Part shown: one piece after another, positions 27,557 through 36,574 of the stretch
Layout: every line of letters begins with the position of its first letter
Position numbering within the stretch: the first letter of the stretch is position 1
DNA from: Bradyrhizobium macuxiense
Lineage (GTDB): Bacteria > Pseudomonadota > Alphaproteobacteria > Rhizobiales > Xanthobacteraceae
Reading direction: 5' to 3'
Assembly: GCF_001542415.1 (NCBI RefSeq)
Contig: NZ_LNCU01000024.1
Span: forward strand, 37,107 to 90,635
Length of the DNA stretch: 53,529 nucleotides
Translations under genes and position numbers: made by a program
The notes under the pieces: generated by a model
What the model was told of the DNA's origin: nothing
The model's database searches: none
The model's input: only the letters and a program-made list of their open reading frames with translations

Positions 27557-28312
27557 ATGCGTTTGTTTCGGGCCGATCCGGCCGCCTTCCATCATACGAG
27601 AAATCCGTCAGCGCTGACGAGCTTCGTCGACGAAGTCTACGCCACGCTGTCCCGGCTGCTCGCCTATGTCGCTGTGCTCGCCCTGCTCGGTGGTGTCGGC
27701 GTCTATCTATGGAAGCAACTGCCCGACGCAACGGCGATGGTGCCGGTGGCCGCGGGCTGGACCCAGGTCAGCCGCTCGGCCCCCGCCTTTGCCACGAGCC
27801 GGCTCGATCCGCTCGACAAAACAGAGACTTACGATGTATTTCGGCATCCCGAAGGCGGCCGCAAGGACGTCTTCCGCTGGACCGACGCTGCGCAAGAACC
27901 GATCGCCGAACTGGAGATCTACCGCCCGGGCGGCGAGGCCGTGGAACCGGCCGACCGCGACCTTAAGGTCGCCGGCGTCGTCGACAGCAAGTTCGGTGGC
28001 GTGACGCTGCTGCGGTCCCGTCCGCTGGACGGCACCCCCGCTTGCCTCGGCTTCCTCAAGCGGATCGGCACGCCCAGCGTCCGGATCTCCGGTTGGACCT
28101 GCCAGGGGGCGAACCTGCCCGCCCAGCGCGCCGCAGTCAGTTGCATGCTGGACCGGCTGACCCTGCTGACCGCCGGCAACGATCCGAAGCTCGCCGAGCT
28201 GTTCGCGCATGCCGAGCTGAAGCGCACCGACTACGTTACCTCCGAGCAGCAGGCCCTGTCGTCCGACTGGGTGATGGGCAGCGAGAACCCGCGTCTGCGC
28301 GGCCCCCTTTGA
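27557..28312 (+). CDS. Membrane-anchored protein of unknown function
   Basis: A 251-residue protein with one hydrophobic helix (about residues 31-49, LLAYVAVLALLGGVGVYLW) and a large domain likely outside the membrane that starts with PVAAGWTQVSRSAPAFA. Three cysteines (ACLGFLK, WTCQG, SCMLDRL) could form disulfides. I recognise no enzyme motif. The ATG at 27557 is preferred; a TTG four codons earlier is possible. It is divergent from asd with a 117-nt gap. Confidence 0.75.
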   Translation: MRLFRADPAAFHHTRNPSALTSFVDEVYATLSRLLAYVAVLALLGGVGVYLWKQLPDATAMVPVAAGWTQVSRSAPAFATSRLDPLDKTETYDVFRHPEGGRKDVFRWTDAAQEPIAELEIYRPGGEAVEPADRDLKVAGVVDSKFGGVTLLRSRPLDGTPACLGFLKRIGTPSVRISGWTCQGANLPAQRAAVSCMLDRLTLLTAGNDPKLAELFAHAELKRTDYVTSEQQALSSDWVMGSENPRLRGPL

Positions 28313-28489
28313 TGGCGGCACGGTGGCAAGACACTGGTTTTCATGAAACTTTTGCGCCTCCCGCCGCATTATGTCCGCCGGTGTGGCGCAATTGACCTAG
28401 TGACGGCCCGCCCACCGCGGCTAGAATGGGTTCCGACTGATTTTGGCGGACGCGCCAGCCCCGAATGGGGCCGCAATGACGAGGATGCG

Positions 28490-28897
28490 ATGACCTTGAA
28501 ATTTCCTGCCGCGAACAAGCTCGTGGTGTTGCTTGCTGCGGCTGCCGTCACCGCAACGGCATTCGGCGCAACCTCGGCGAGCGCGCAGACCCCGACCAAG
28601 CGCAAGCACCAGCAGGAGCAATATGATCGCGACGGCCGCCGCTACTACGGCGCGCAGGGCCCGAACCGCGTCTACCAGCAGGGTCCCCGCACCCGCGTTT
28701 ACGTGACCACGCGCTCGTGGCTCGATGCCGGCACCGAAGTGCTGCCGGGCGACCGCAAGTTCACCGACTACGCCTATCCGCCGGACCTCGGCTATCCGTC
28801 GTTCGCGCGCGAGAACAACAACCGCCCGATCGATCGCCAGCCGCTCAGCCCGCCGGCCGATCTCGGCGGCTATCCGCGGAATTTCCCACTGTACTGA
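28490..28897 (+). CDS. Secreted protein of unknown function
   Basis: A 135-residue protein with a Sec signal peptide (residues 1 to about 32, cleavage after ASA) and a basic, Gln/Tyr/Arg-rich mature part (KRKHQQEQYDRDGRRYYGAQGPNRVYQQGPR in short blocks), then TRSWLDAGTEVLPGDRKFTDYAYPP and a proline-rich end. GAGGA precedes the ATG at 28490. The composition suggests an envelope protein. A strong terminator follows 25 nt after the stop. Confidence 0.78.
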   Translation: MTLKFPAANKLVVLLAAAAVTATAFGATSASAQTPTKRKHQQEQYDRDGRRYYGAQGPNRVYQQGPRTRVYVTTRSWLDAGTEVLPGDRKFTDYAYPPDLGYPSFARENNNRPIDRQPLSPPADLGGYPRNFPLY

Positions 28898-28921
28898 GCG
28901 GTCCAGCAATCAGCCGATACG

Positions 28922-28955
28922 AAAATGGCCGGGCTCGCCCCGGCCATTTTTGTTT
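28922..28955 (+). terminator. Rho-independent terminator
   Basis: AAAATGGCCGGG / CCCGGCCATTTT, a perfect 12-bp stem with a 5-nt loop followed by TGTTTT. Confidence 0.95.
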
Positions 28956-28967
28956 TGAGATCGTAAG

Positions 28968-29045
28968 GCGGGCAAAGGCGCGCTTGCGCCGTGCCCACTA
29001 GCAGGAGCGTAAGCGAGAGTGGTGGGCACGCTTTCGCTTTGCGTA
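28968..29045. repeat. GTGCCCAC inverted repeat
   Basis: GTGCCCACTA near 28991 and TGGTGGGCAC near 29021 are inverted copies around CAGGAGCGTAAGCGAGAG. The element sits between convergent genes and is another common Bradyrhizobium-type repeat. Confidence 0.75.
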
Positions 29046-29058
29046 CACTCTCGCGCCG

Positions 29059-30171
29059 TCACGCGTGCAGCTTCTGCAATTCCTTCAGAATCGCTTCGCC
29101 CATCTGCGTCGTGCTGGCAGCCGTGGTGCCTTCCGACTTGATGTCGGCGGTGCGCAATCCGCTGGCGAGCACGGCAGCAATTGCGGCGTCGACCTTGTCG
29201 GCGAGATCGCCCATGTCGAAGGAATAACGCAGCGCCATGCCGAACGAGGAGATCATCGCGATCGGATTGGCGAGGCCCTTGCCGGCAATGTCGGGCGCCG
29301 AGCCGTGCACCGGCTCGAACAGCGAGCGACGCTTCTTGGTCTTGGCGTCAACCTTGCCGAGCGAGGCCGAGGGCAGCATGCCGAGCGAGCCGGTCAGCAT
29401 CGCCGCGATATCAGACAGCATGTCGCCGAACAGATTGTCCGTGACGATGACGTCGAACTGCTTCGGCGTCTTGACGAGATTCATGCCGCCGGAATCGGCG
29501 AGCTGATGCTCCAGCGTAACGTCCGCATATTCGCGTGCATGCACCTGGGTCATGACCTCGTTCCAGAGCACGCCCGACTTCATGACGTTGCGCTTTTCCA
29601 TCGACGTCACCTTGTTGCGGCGCTTGCGCGCTAGCTCGAAGGCGACGCGGCCGATGCGCTCGATCTCGTAGGTGTCGTAGACCTGGGTGTCGATCGCGCG
29701 CTTCTGGCCGTTGCCGATATCGGTGATGGTCTTGGGCTCGCCGAAATAGACGCCACCGGTGAGCTCACGCACGATCATGATGTCGAGGCCCTCGACGACC
29801 TCGCGCTTCAGGCTCGAGGCCTCTGCCAGTGCCGGGTAGCAAACCGCAGGCCGCAGGTTGGCGAACAGCTCGAGGTCCTTGCGCAGCCGCAGCAGGCCGG
29901 CCTCCGGGCGTACCTCATAGGGAACGCTGTCCCACTTGGGACCGCCGACCGCGCCGAAGATCACCGCATCGGCCGCCAGCGCCTTGGCCATGTCGCCTTC
30001 CGAGATCGACACCTTGTGGGCGTCATAGGCCGAGCCGCCGACCAGGCCCTGCTCGGTCTCGAATGACGCGATTCCCTGCGCGTTCAGCCAGTCGATCAGG
30101 CGCTGCACCTCGGCCATCACTTCGGGGCCGATGCCGTCGCCGGGGAGAAGCAGCAGTTTATGGGTCGCCAT
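29059..30171 (-). CDS. leuB: LeuB, 3-isopropylmalate dehydrogenase
   Basis: LeuB oxidatively decarboxylates 3-isopropylmalate with NAD+. The 370-residue protein has the [14 protein letters not shown] start, [23 protein letters not shown] with the catalytic lysine region, [26 protein letters not shown], and [14 protein letters not shown]. It is on the opposite strand from leuC and leuD and is transcribed alone, so the leucine pathway is split over three transcripts in this window. Confidence 0.99.
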   Translation of the reverse strand: MATHKLLLLPGDGIGPEVMAEVQRLIDWLNAQGIASFETEQGLVGGSAYDAHKVSISEGDMAKALAADAVIFGAVGGPKWDSVPYEVRPEAGLLRLRKDLELFANLRPAVCYPALAEASSLKREVVEGLDIMIVRELTGGVYFGEPKTITDIGNGQKRAIDTQVYDTYEIERIGRVAFELARKRRNKVTSMEKRNVMKSGVLWNEVMTQVHAREYADVTLEHQLADSGGMNLVKTPKQFDVIVTDNLFGDMLSDIAAMLTGSLGMLPSASLGKVDAKTKKRRSLFEPVHGSAPDIAGKGLANPIAMISSFGMALRYSFDMGDLADKVDAAIAAVLASGLRTADIKSEGTTAASTTQMGEAILKELQKLHA

Positions 30172-30201
30172 CGTCGTTACCTCGAGCTAACTGGTTGTTG
30201 T

Positions 30202-30285
30202 CATTGCCGGGCTTGACCCGGCAATCCATCTCGCTTCGGTGAAGCCTTGAAGATGGATGCCCGGGTCAAGCCCGGGCATGACGAG
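30202..30285. repeat. REP-like inverted repeat
   Basis: GTCATTGCCGGGCTTGACCC and its partner GGTCAAGCCCGGGCATGAC flank CATCTCGCTTCGGTGAAG. It is the same family as at 18.5 kb and lies between divergent leuB and the DMT transporter gene. Confidence 0.85.
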
Positions 30286-30356
30286 CGAAAAGAAAATCCG
30301 GCGCGAGTGCTAAAACGCCCCGCGCGGATTGGCAAGGCGCCCCGCACGGGGCCAAA

Positions 30357-31280
30357 ATGGCCCCGAAAGAGCAACCCGCGCCCCGCCAAGAAGCCAACAA
30401 GACGGATTTCATGACTGCCGCTGTCCTCTACGCCTTCGCCTCGGCCATCTTCCTCGGTGCCGGGGTCGTGCTGGCGCAACTCGGGCTTCGCACCGTCGAG
30501 CCGCTGTCGGGCGCCGCGATCAGCGTGCCCTCCTTCACCTTGCTGTTCGTGCTGCTGTCGCCGCTGATCCTGCACGGCGAGCCGATGGTCTGGCGGGGCT
30601 TGCCGATCTTCATGGCGATCGGCCTGTTCTTCCCGGCGTCGCTGACGCTGCTGACCTTCGCGTCGAACCGGGCGCTCGGGCCCGTCATCACCTCGACGCT
30701 GGGCAACCTGGCACCGCTGTTCGCGGTCACGGCCGCCGTGGTCCTGCTGCACGAGCCGCTGGAACCGCAGCAGCTGATCGGCCTCGTCGTCGCGGTCGCA
30801 GGTGCGGCGATCATCACGGTGACCCGGCCGCGCGACCTCGGCCACTGGCGAAGCTGGGCGCTGCTGCTGCCGCTCACCAGCGCGCTGGTGCGCGGGATCG
30901 TGCCGCCGATCGCCAAGCTTGGGCTCGCGATCTGGCCGAGCCCGCTCTGGGCCTGCCTGGTCGGCTACATCATGTCCTCGCTGGTGGTGCTGATTGTGCA
31001 GCGGATCCGAAAGGGTAGCTTCATGGTGCAGGCCCCGCGCGTGGGCAAATTCTGGTTCGCATTGACCGGGATCAGCAACGGGCTCAGTGCGCTCAGCCTG
31101 TTCGCGGCGGTTCGCAACGGCCCGATCACGCTGGTGGCGCCGCTCGCCGCGATCTATCCGCTGGTCACCGTGGCGCTGAGCGCGATGATGCTCAAGCATG
31201 TCGAGATCACGATGCGGATCGTTGCCGGAACCGTGCTGACCGTGATCGGCGTGGCACTGGTGCTGATCGGACCTTTGTGA
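30357..31280 (+). CDS. EamA/DMT-family transporter
   Basis: A polytopic protein of 307 residues with about ten hydrophobic helices in two EamA repeats; the second repeat ends LKHVEITMRIVAGTVLTVIGVALVLIGPL. These transporters export amino acids or other metabolites. The substrate is unknown. ATG 30357 gives a 17-residue hydrophilic N-terminus; ATG 30411 would start directly at helix 1 and may be the true start. It is a single gene, divergent from leuB. Confidence 0.87.
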   Translation: MAPKEQPAPRQEANKTDFMTAAVLYAFASAIFLGAGVVLAQLGLRTVEPLSGAAISVPSFTLLFVLLSPLILHGEPMVWRGLPIFMAIGLFFPASLTLLTFASNRALGPVITSTLGNLAPLFAVTAAVVLLHEPLEPQQLIGLVVAVAGAAIITVTRPRDLGHWRSWALLLPLTSALVRGIVPPIAKLGLAIWPSPLWACLVGYIMSSLVVLIVQRIRKGSFMVQAPRVGKFWFALTGISNGLSALSLFAAVRNGPITLVAPLAAIYPLVTVALSAMMLKHVEITMRIVAGTVLTVIGVALVLIGPL

Positions 31281-31283
31281 TTA

Positions 31284-31357
31284 AGCATGATCTCCGCGCA
31301 AACGCATTCCGCGTTTGTCGCGAGGGAAAACCGGTGCCCACTTTTCGGGATCATGCT
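31284..31357. repeat. AGCATGATC-bounded intergenic repeat
   Basis: A 74-nt element bounded by perfect 9-bp inverted ends, AGCATGATC and GATCATGCT, with internal AAACGCATTCCGCGTTTG palindrome and AAAACCGGTGCCCACTTTTC. I know this as one of the most frequent short repeats of Bradyrhizobium and Rhodopseudomonas chromosomes. Confidence 0.88.
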
Positions 31358-31450
31358 GTGATTGCCGATCGTGCAAGACACTGTTGCGGCCGTGGGCGCT
31401 GGGCAGGACCGCCGCGGCCTGCCACAATGCCGGCATTGCCGGAGTGATTT

Positions 31451-32629
31451 GTGAGAGCCCCCACCCCATCCTACGCGCATCCCGCGCGGCTGATCCTTAT
31501 TCTGTCGCTGGCACCGACCGTAGGCCTCGGCATCGGCCGTTTTGCCTATTCGCTGGTGTTGCCCGACATGCGCGACTCGCTGGCCTGGTCCTATTCGGCC
31601 GCCGGCTTCATGAACACGATCAATGCCGCCGGCTATCTGGTCGGCGCGCTGTTCGCCTCCCGCCTGATCCAGCGGTTCGGGCTCGCGACGTCGGTGCGCT
31701 GGTCGACGCTGGTGTGCGTGCTGTCGCTGGCGCTCTCGGCCATCTCGGGCAATTTCGTCATGCTGAGCTTCGCGCGCCTGTTGATCGGCCTCGCCGCGGC
31801 CATCGGGTTCGTCGGCGGCGGCGCGCTCGCAGCGTCCATCGCGCAGTCGCGGCCGGATCGCGCAAACTTCCTGCTCAGCCTGTTCTATGCCGGCCCGGGG
31901 GTCGGCATCCTCGCATCCGGCCTGATCGCGCCGTTCGTGCTGCAGGGCTTCGGTGCGGGCTCATGGTGGATCGTATGGTGGGCGATGACGCTGCTCTCGG
32001 TCGTCATGACCGTGCCGTTGCTGCTTGCGCCGTTCCATGCCGACGCGGTCGCCGGCGGCATCGTGCGGACGAAGTTCGCAGTCACGCCGGTCCTGATCTA
32101 TCTCACCAGCTACTTCCTGTTCGGCGCCGGGTACATCGCCTACATGACCTTTATGATCGCCTATGTCCGCGACGGCGGCGGAGGCGCCGCGGCGCAGAGC
32201 GCGTTCTGGAGCCTGATCGGCGTCAGCGCTTTCGTGACGCCATGGGTCTGGCGCCGCGTGCTGGCGCTGGACCGCGGCGGGCTCGCGACCACGATCATCC
32301 TCGGCGTCAATGCGCTCGGCGCGGCGCTCCCGATCTTCGGGCATTCGCCGCTGCTGCTTGCCATCTCGGCGTTGGTGTTCGGCGTTGCCTTCTTCGCGGT
32401 GGTCGGCTCGACCACGGCCTTCGTCCGCCTCAACTACCCGCCGGAAGCCTGGCCGACGGCCATCGCCGCGATGACCATCGCGTTCGGCATCGGCCAGACG
32501 CTGGGCCCGATCGTGGTCGGCGCGATCACCGATGCGATCGGTAATCTGTCGGTCGCACTAAACGTCTCGGCCGCGATGCTGGTACTCGGCGCGGTCTTAT
32601 CGGCGTTTCAGAGGAAGGTGGGGCCGTAA
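31451..32629 (+). CDS. YbfB/YjiJ-type MFS transporter
   Basis: A 392-residue major facilitator with twelve hydrophobic helices; helix 1 contains LAPTVGLGIGRFAYSLVLPDM, the signature of the YbfB/YjiJ group, and the loop after helix 2 is ASRLIQRFG. No substrate is established for the group. The start is a GTG at 31451. A perfect hairpin lies between its end and the convergent oxidoreductase gene. Confidence 0.87.
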   Translation: MRAPTPSYAHPARLILILSLAPTVGLGIGRFAYSLVLPDMRDSLAWSYSAAGFMNTINAAGYLVGALFASRLIQRFGLATSVRWSTLVCVLSLALSAISGNFVMLSFARLLIGLAAAIGFVGGGALAASIAQSRPDRANFLLSLFYAGPGVGILASGLIAPFVLQGFGAGSWWIVWWAMTLLSVVMTVPLLLAPFHADAVAGGIVRTKFAVTPVLIYLTSYFLFGAGYIAYMTFMIAYVRDGGGGAAAQSAFWSLIGVSAFVTPWVWRRVLALDRGGLATTIILGVNALGAALPIFGHSPLLLAISALVFGVAFFAVVGSTTAFVRLNYPPEAWPTAIAAMTIAFGIGQTLGPIVVGAITDAIGNLSVALNVSAAMLVLGAVLSAFQRKVGP

Positions 32630-32633
32630 CCCT

Positions 32634-32663
32634 CCGTCGTCCCGGCTTTCGCCGGGACGACGG
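32634..32663. terminator. Bidirectional hairpin between convergent genes
   Basis: Perfect 13-bp stem, CCGTCGTCCCGGC-TTTC-GCCGGGACGACGG, filling almost the entire 34-nt gap. It lacks a T-run, so it may work as a Rho-independent terminator only weakly; it also resembles the CGTCCCGGC repeat units elsewhere. Confidence 0.6.
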
Positions 32664-33449
32664 TTAGTTTCCGCTGAACGAATTGTACCCCTGGTCTTCC
32701 CAGTAGCCACCCTTGTAGTCGTTGGTGACTTCCATCGAGATCACGTATTTCGGGTTCTTGAAGCCGAGCTTGGTCGGCACCCGGATCTTCATCGGGTAGC
32801 CGTAGGCGCGCGGCAGGATCTCGTCGGCGAATTTGAACGTCATCTGCGTCTGCGGATGCAGCGCGGTGCGCATGTCCAGCGGCGAGTTGTAACCGTCCTT
32901 GTCGGCGCACTGGAACCAGACATATTTCGCGCTTGTGTCGGCGCCGATCCGCTTGAGGAAATCGCGCATCGGCGTGCCGGTCCAGCTGCCGATCGCACTC
33001 CAGCCCTCGACGCAGATGTGCCTTGTGACCTGCTTGACCTGCGGCAGCTTGTAGAGCTCGTCCAGCGTCCACGACTTCTTGTTCTCGACCAGCCCGCGCA
33101 CCTCCAGCTTCCAGTCCTTGCCGTCGATGTCAGGCGCATCGTCGAGATCGTAATAGGCGTTGAACGGAAACGGCTTGGTGATCGCGCTCTCCGGGAAGGT
33201 CGGCGCCAGCGCATCCGGGTTGAACATCCAGGCCTGCACGGCGTCGTTGAACTTCGAAACCTTCTTCAACAACTCCTCGGCTGAAGAAGAATCGACCACG
33301 TCGCAGCCGGTCAACAGCGTCAGCGCGCCGATGCTCGCGCCGGCCGTGATGAAGCGCCGGCGCGTCAGGTCGGGCATGACCTTCACGGCGTCGCGGACAA
33401 GCAGCTTCTTGTCGACACCGGGGATAAGGAGCTTGCGAAGACGTCTCAT
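32664..33449 (-). CDS. Tat-exported sulfite-oxidase-family molybdopterin oxidoreductase (MsrP-like)
   Basis: A 261-residue protein with the sulfite-oxidase fold; the molybdenum-ligand cysteine lies in HICVEGWSAIGSW. The family includes MsrP (YedY), which repairs periplasmic methionine sulfoxide. A twin-arginine motif TRRRF at residues 29-33 is followed by a hydrophobic stretch and a lipobox-like LTGC with cysteine 49, so it may be a Tat-exported lipoprotein. ATG 33377 would give a normal, shorter signal. The cytochrome b gene lies 15 nt upstream, an obvious electron donor. Real substrate is inferred. Confidence 0.88.
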   Translation of the reverse strand: MRRLRKLLIPGVDKKLLVRDAVKVMPDLTRRRFITAGASIGALTLLTGCDVVDSSSAEELLKKVSKFNDAVQAWMFNPDALAPTFPESAITKPFPFNAYYDLDDAPDIDGKDWKLEVRGLVENKKSWTLDELYKLPQVKQVTRHICVEGWSAIGSWTGTPMRDFLKRIGADTSAKYVWFQCADKDGYNSPLDMRTALHPQTQMTFKFADEILPRAYGYPMKIRVPTKLGFKNPKYVISMEVTNDYKGGYWEDQGYNSFSGN

Positions 33450-33464
33450 GGCTGTTGTCCTGAA

Positions 33465-34097
33465 TTAGCGACCGATGATCATGGCGCGCAGGCTCTTCGG
33501 CACCAGCACCGCGAGCGCGACATGAATCACGAGGAAGGCGACGATCAGCGCCATGCAGGTGAAGTGAACGTAGCGCGCGACGTCGTAGCCGCCGAACAGC
33601 GCAGACAGCCAGTACAATTGCACCGGCTTCCACATCGACAGGCCGGACAGCACGATGACCACGCCGACGATGATGATGCCGGCATAGAGCAGCCTCTGCA
33701 CGGAATTGTATATGCTGAGGTCGTCATGCGACAGCTTGAAGGTCAGCGCCGCCTTGGCGTCAGAAATCACGCCGCTCGGCGTGATCGGCAACAGCTTGCG
33801 GCGGAAGCGGCCGGTGACGAAACCAAGGATCAGATAGATCAGGCCGTTGACCATCAACAGCCACATTGCCGCGAAATGCCATAGCAACCCGCCGGCCAGC
33901 CAGCCGCCGAGCGTGATGCTCGAGGAGAAGGTGAAATTGAACAGCGGCGAGGCGTTGTAGATCTGCCAGCCCGACATGATCATCATCACCATGGCGACCG
34001 CATTGATCCAGTGCAGCACACGCACCCATCCCGGCTGGATCACCTTCGCTGGCGTGGCGGTGTCTGCGTGGTCGTCGCTGACGGCAAGGCTCGACAT
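33465..34097 (-). CDS. Cytochrome b561-type membrane protein
   Basis: A 210-residue integral membrane protein with four or five helices and histidines suited to bis-histidine heme b: VLHWINA in helix 1, LLWHFAAMW in helix 2, YVHFTCMA and VIHVALAVL in the last two. It matches the cytochrome b/b6 (b561, Ni-Fe hydrogenase type) family. It is cotranscribed with the molybdopterin enzyme and probably feeds it electrons from quinol, much as MsrQ does for MsrP, although MsrQ is a different family. Confidence 0.88.
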   Translation of the reverse strand: MSSLAVSDDHADTATPAKVIQPGWVRVLHWINAVAMVMMIMSGWQIYNASPLFNFTFSSSITLGGWLAGGLLWHFAAMWLLMVNGLIYLILGFVTGRFRRKLLPITPSGVISDAKAALTFKLSHDDLSIYNSVQRLLYAGIIIVGVVIVLSGLSMWKPVQLYWLSALFGGYDVARYVHFTCMALIVAFLVIHVALAVLVPKSLRAMIIGR

Positions 34098-34201
34098 TAG
34101 GTTTCTCTGCTCAGGGTCGTTATCGGCTTATACGCCGGGAACTGCGGCTCCGTTACAGGAACGCGCATCATCAGTTTGATGGACCGCACCTCTCGCGGTC
34201 A

Positions 34202-34235
34202 CAAAAATGCGAGCCGGGATGGGGTCCCGGCTCGC
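34202..34235 (-). terminator. Rho-independent terminator after the fasciclin gene
   Basis: Read on the minus strand: GCGAGCCGGGA-N5-TCCCGGCTCGC, a perfect 11-bp stem followed by ATTTTTGT. It ends 43 nt after the fasciclin stop codon. Confidence 0.93.
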
Positions 34236-34278
34236 CGTTCCGCGCGTCCCGTCGGGACTAAACGGGGGTTGTCGGGTG

Positions 34279-34833
34279 TTACGACGCCGGCATCAGCACG
34301 GTATCGATCACGTGGATGACGCCGTTCGACTGGTTGACGTTCGGGATCGTCACCATGGCCGAACCGCCCTTGGCGTCGACGATCCAGACCTTGCCGTCCT
34401 GCTTCTTCACGGTGAGCTCATCGCCCCCGACCGTCTTCAGCATCTTGCCGTCGGCGAGGTCGGACGCCTCGAGCCTGCCTGGGACCACGTGATAGGTGAG
34501 GATCCTGGTCAGCGTCGCCTTGTTCTCGGGCTTCACGAGGTGGTCGACGGTTCCGGCCGGCAGCTTGCTGAACGCGGCGTTGGTCGGTGCGAACACCGTG
34601 AATGGGCCCTTGCCTTCCAGCGTGTCGACCAGGCCCGCCGCCTTCACCGCGGCGACGAGGGTGGTGTGGTCCTTCGAATTCACTGCATTCTGGATGATGT
34701 TCTTGGACGGGAACATCGCAGCGCCGCCGACCATCACGGTCTTCTCCGCGGCGCAGACCGGCGCGACGATGGAAGCGGTGAGCGCGAGTGCGCCGAAGGC
34801 GACGGCCGAGAAGAGTGCAATACGCTTGGACAT
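34279..34833 (-). CDS. Secreted fasciclin-domain protein
   Basis: A 184-residue protein with a Sec signal peptide (cleavage near CAA-E) and a single FAS1 domain: the H1-type motif FTVFAPTNAAFSKLP and the H2-type NGVIHVIDTVLMP. In alphaproteobacteria such proteins (Nex18-like) are exported and often respond to stress sigma factors. A GGAAAC-N17-CGTAGTT element lies about 100 nt upstream. It is a single gene with its own terminator, next to the molybdopterin/cytochrome b pair. Confidence 0.95.
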   Translation of the reverse strand: MSKRIALFSAVAFGALALTASIVAPVCAAEKTVMVGGAAMFPSKNIIQNAVNSKDHTTLVAAVKAAGLVDTLEGKGPFTVFAPTNAAFSKLPAGTVDHLVKPENKATLTRILTYHVVPGRLEASDLADGKMLKTVGGDELTVKKQDGKVWIVDAKGGSAMVTIPNVNQSNGVIHVIDTVLMPAS

Positions 34834-34931
34834 GGAAATCTCCGATATTGATGTGACTGGCGGACATCCGCCAGGATGAAGGGGGCAACAACCGCGCCTT
34901 TGTTCGTGGAGCTCGGCGCCGTCGTTGCCCG

Positions 34932-34961
34932 AACTACGGGAGGGTTTCGGCGGCGGTTTCC
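34932..34961 (-). promoter_or_regulatory. Candidate ECF-sigma promoter of the fasciclin gene
   Basis: On the minus strand GGAAAC (34961-34956), a 17-nt spacer, then CGTAGTT (34938-34932). GGAAAC with CGT at this spacing is the classic ECF/RpoE pattern. It is about 100 nt before the start codon, in a 320-nt gap with no other gene. No ECF gene is in the window. Confidence 0.45.
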
Positions 34962-35153
34962 GAAAATAATTCTTTGTGATTCCTGAAACCGGCTGCGAAG
35001 CATTGCGTAGCTCGGTGCCCTAAGCATTCGACGGCAATTCCACTCAGCGGGAAACACGCTGCGCTGCCGCGAGCAATTTGCTTGCCGACAATCTCTCGTT
35101 GGTCCAGCCTCCGTCCCAAGCGCGACAAACGGCAGCGACGGGGAGGATGGGTC

Positions 35154-36554
35154 ATGAGCAGCATCACGGCGGACGATCTCTCCGCGCCTACAGCAGTCCC
35201 CGCAGACAGCGACATCGGCCCGCTCGAACAACAACATCTCCAACATGCCAATTACCGCGCCGTCGCCGGCGGCACGGAGGTCACGCGAACGCATTGGCAC
35301 ATCGCGACAGCCAACGCGCTCGGCTGGGGCTTTGACGGCATGGACGGCGTGATCTTCGCGCTGATCACGCCGATGGTGATCAAGGAATTTTCGCTCAGCC
35401 TGCCGGAATATCGCTCGGGCATGCAGATCGCCCTGTTCGTCGGCATCGCCGGCCTCTATTTCTGGCCTTGGCTGGCAGACCGGTTCGGCCGGCGCACGCT
35501 GCTTGCCGTCAACATCGCGCTGTTCTCGCTGCTGATGCCGGTCGCGGCGATGTCGCCGACATTCACGATCTTCGTGATCGCGCGCTCGGTGCTGTTCTTC
35601 GCGCTCAATGGCGAATGGTCGCTCGGCTCGATGCTGGTGGCCGAAACCTGGCCGGCGCGACTGCGCGGACGGGTGATCAGCATCACGCGATCGGCATGGT
35701 GCCTGGGCGCCTCGCTGGCCGGCGCCATCACCGGCTTGGTCGCCGCCAATTTCGGCTGGCGTATTGCCGTGCTGGTGCCGGGCGTGATCGCACTGCTCGC
35801 GATCTATGTCCGCTCCAGCTGTCCGGAATCGCCTTATTGGGTGCGCGCGCAGGACCGCAAGCGCCGTATCTCGGAGACATTGGCGCGCGGCGGCACGGTC
35901 AGCGACGATGACCGCGTCTGGTTCGGCAAGGCCAAATCGGTCGGCATCCGGCAGGTGTTCATGCCCGACGTGCTGCCCGCAACGTTGGTCGCACTGTCCG
36001 TGGCCTGCGCCAGCACCTGCATTTACGGGACAGTCGGCGCCTGGATGCCGCTATATCTCGCGACCGAGAAGCATTGGTCGACGGCGGAATACAGCCTGTT
36101 CTACGTGTTCTACGGCCTTTGCGGCTTCGTTGGCCTGTGCGTGGTCGGCTGGCTGATCGACAGGATCGGCCGCCGACGCACCTTCATCGTGGCACTGATC
36201 GAGGGCGCGATCTTCATGACGCTCTGGGTCTATTCCGAGAGCCACGTGATGCTCTGGGCGTTCGGGCTCGCCTGGTGTCTCGGCTTCCTCGGTTTCTGGG
36301 GCCCGGCTACGACGCTGACGGCGGAAATCTTCCCGACAAGAATCCGCGGCGCAGCCAACGGCGTGGTGTGGGCGATCGCCTATCTGGTCGGTTTCGTGCT
36401 GTTCCCCTTCGTCACCATCGCGCTCCAGCAGCACACCGGCTCGTTCGCGCTCGCGTTCCTCTGCATCCCCGTGCTGATGATCGCGATGGCGATCGGCGTG
36501 TTCCTGTTCGTGCCAGAGCACTCCGGCAAGGAGCTGAACGAGATCATCGAGTGA
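35154..36554 (+). CDS. MFS transporter, organic/aromatic-acid symporter type
   Basis: A 466-residue major facilitator with twelve helices and a long cytoplasmic loop. GFDGMDGVIFALITP in helix 1 and LADRFGRRTLLAVN after helix 2 match the sugar/aromatic-acid:H+ symporter branch. The ATG at 35154 follows GGGAGG and is preferred over the upstream 35082. Substrate is unknown; nearness to an SDR and malonyl-CoA synthetase could hint at an organic acid, but they are on different transcripts. Confidence 0.85.
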   Translation: MSSITADDLSAPTAVPADSDIGPLEQQHLQHANYRAVAGGTEVTRTHWHIATANALGWGFDGMDGVIFALITPMVIKEFSLSLPEYRSGMQIALFVGIAGLYFWPWLADRFGRRTLLAVNIALFSLLMPVAAMSPTFTIFVIARSVLFFALNGEWSLGSMLVAETWPARLRGRVISITRSAWCLGASLAGAITGLVAANFGWRIAVLVPGVIALLAIYVRSSCPESPYWVRAQDRKRRISETLARGGTVSDDDRVWFGKAKSVGIRQVFMPDVLPATLVALSVACASTCIYGTVGAWMPLYLATEKHWSTAEYSLFYVFYGLCGFVGLCVVGWLIDRIGRRRTFIVALIEGAIFMTLWVYSESHVMLWAFGLAWCLGFLGFWGPATTLTAEIFPTRIRGAANGVVWAIAYLVGFVLFPFVTIALQQHTGSFALAFLCIPVLMIAMAIGVFLFVPEHSGKELNEIIE

Positions 36555-36574
36555 CGTAGATCTCCGCCGGGACG

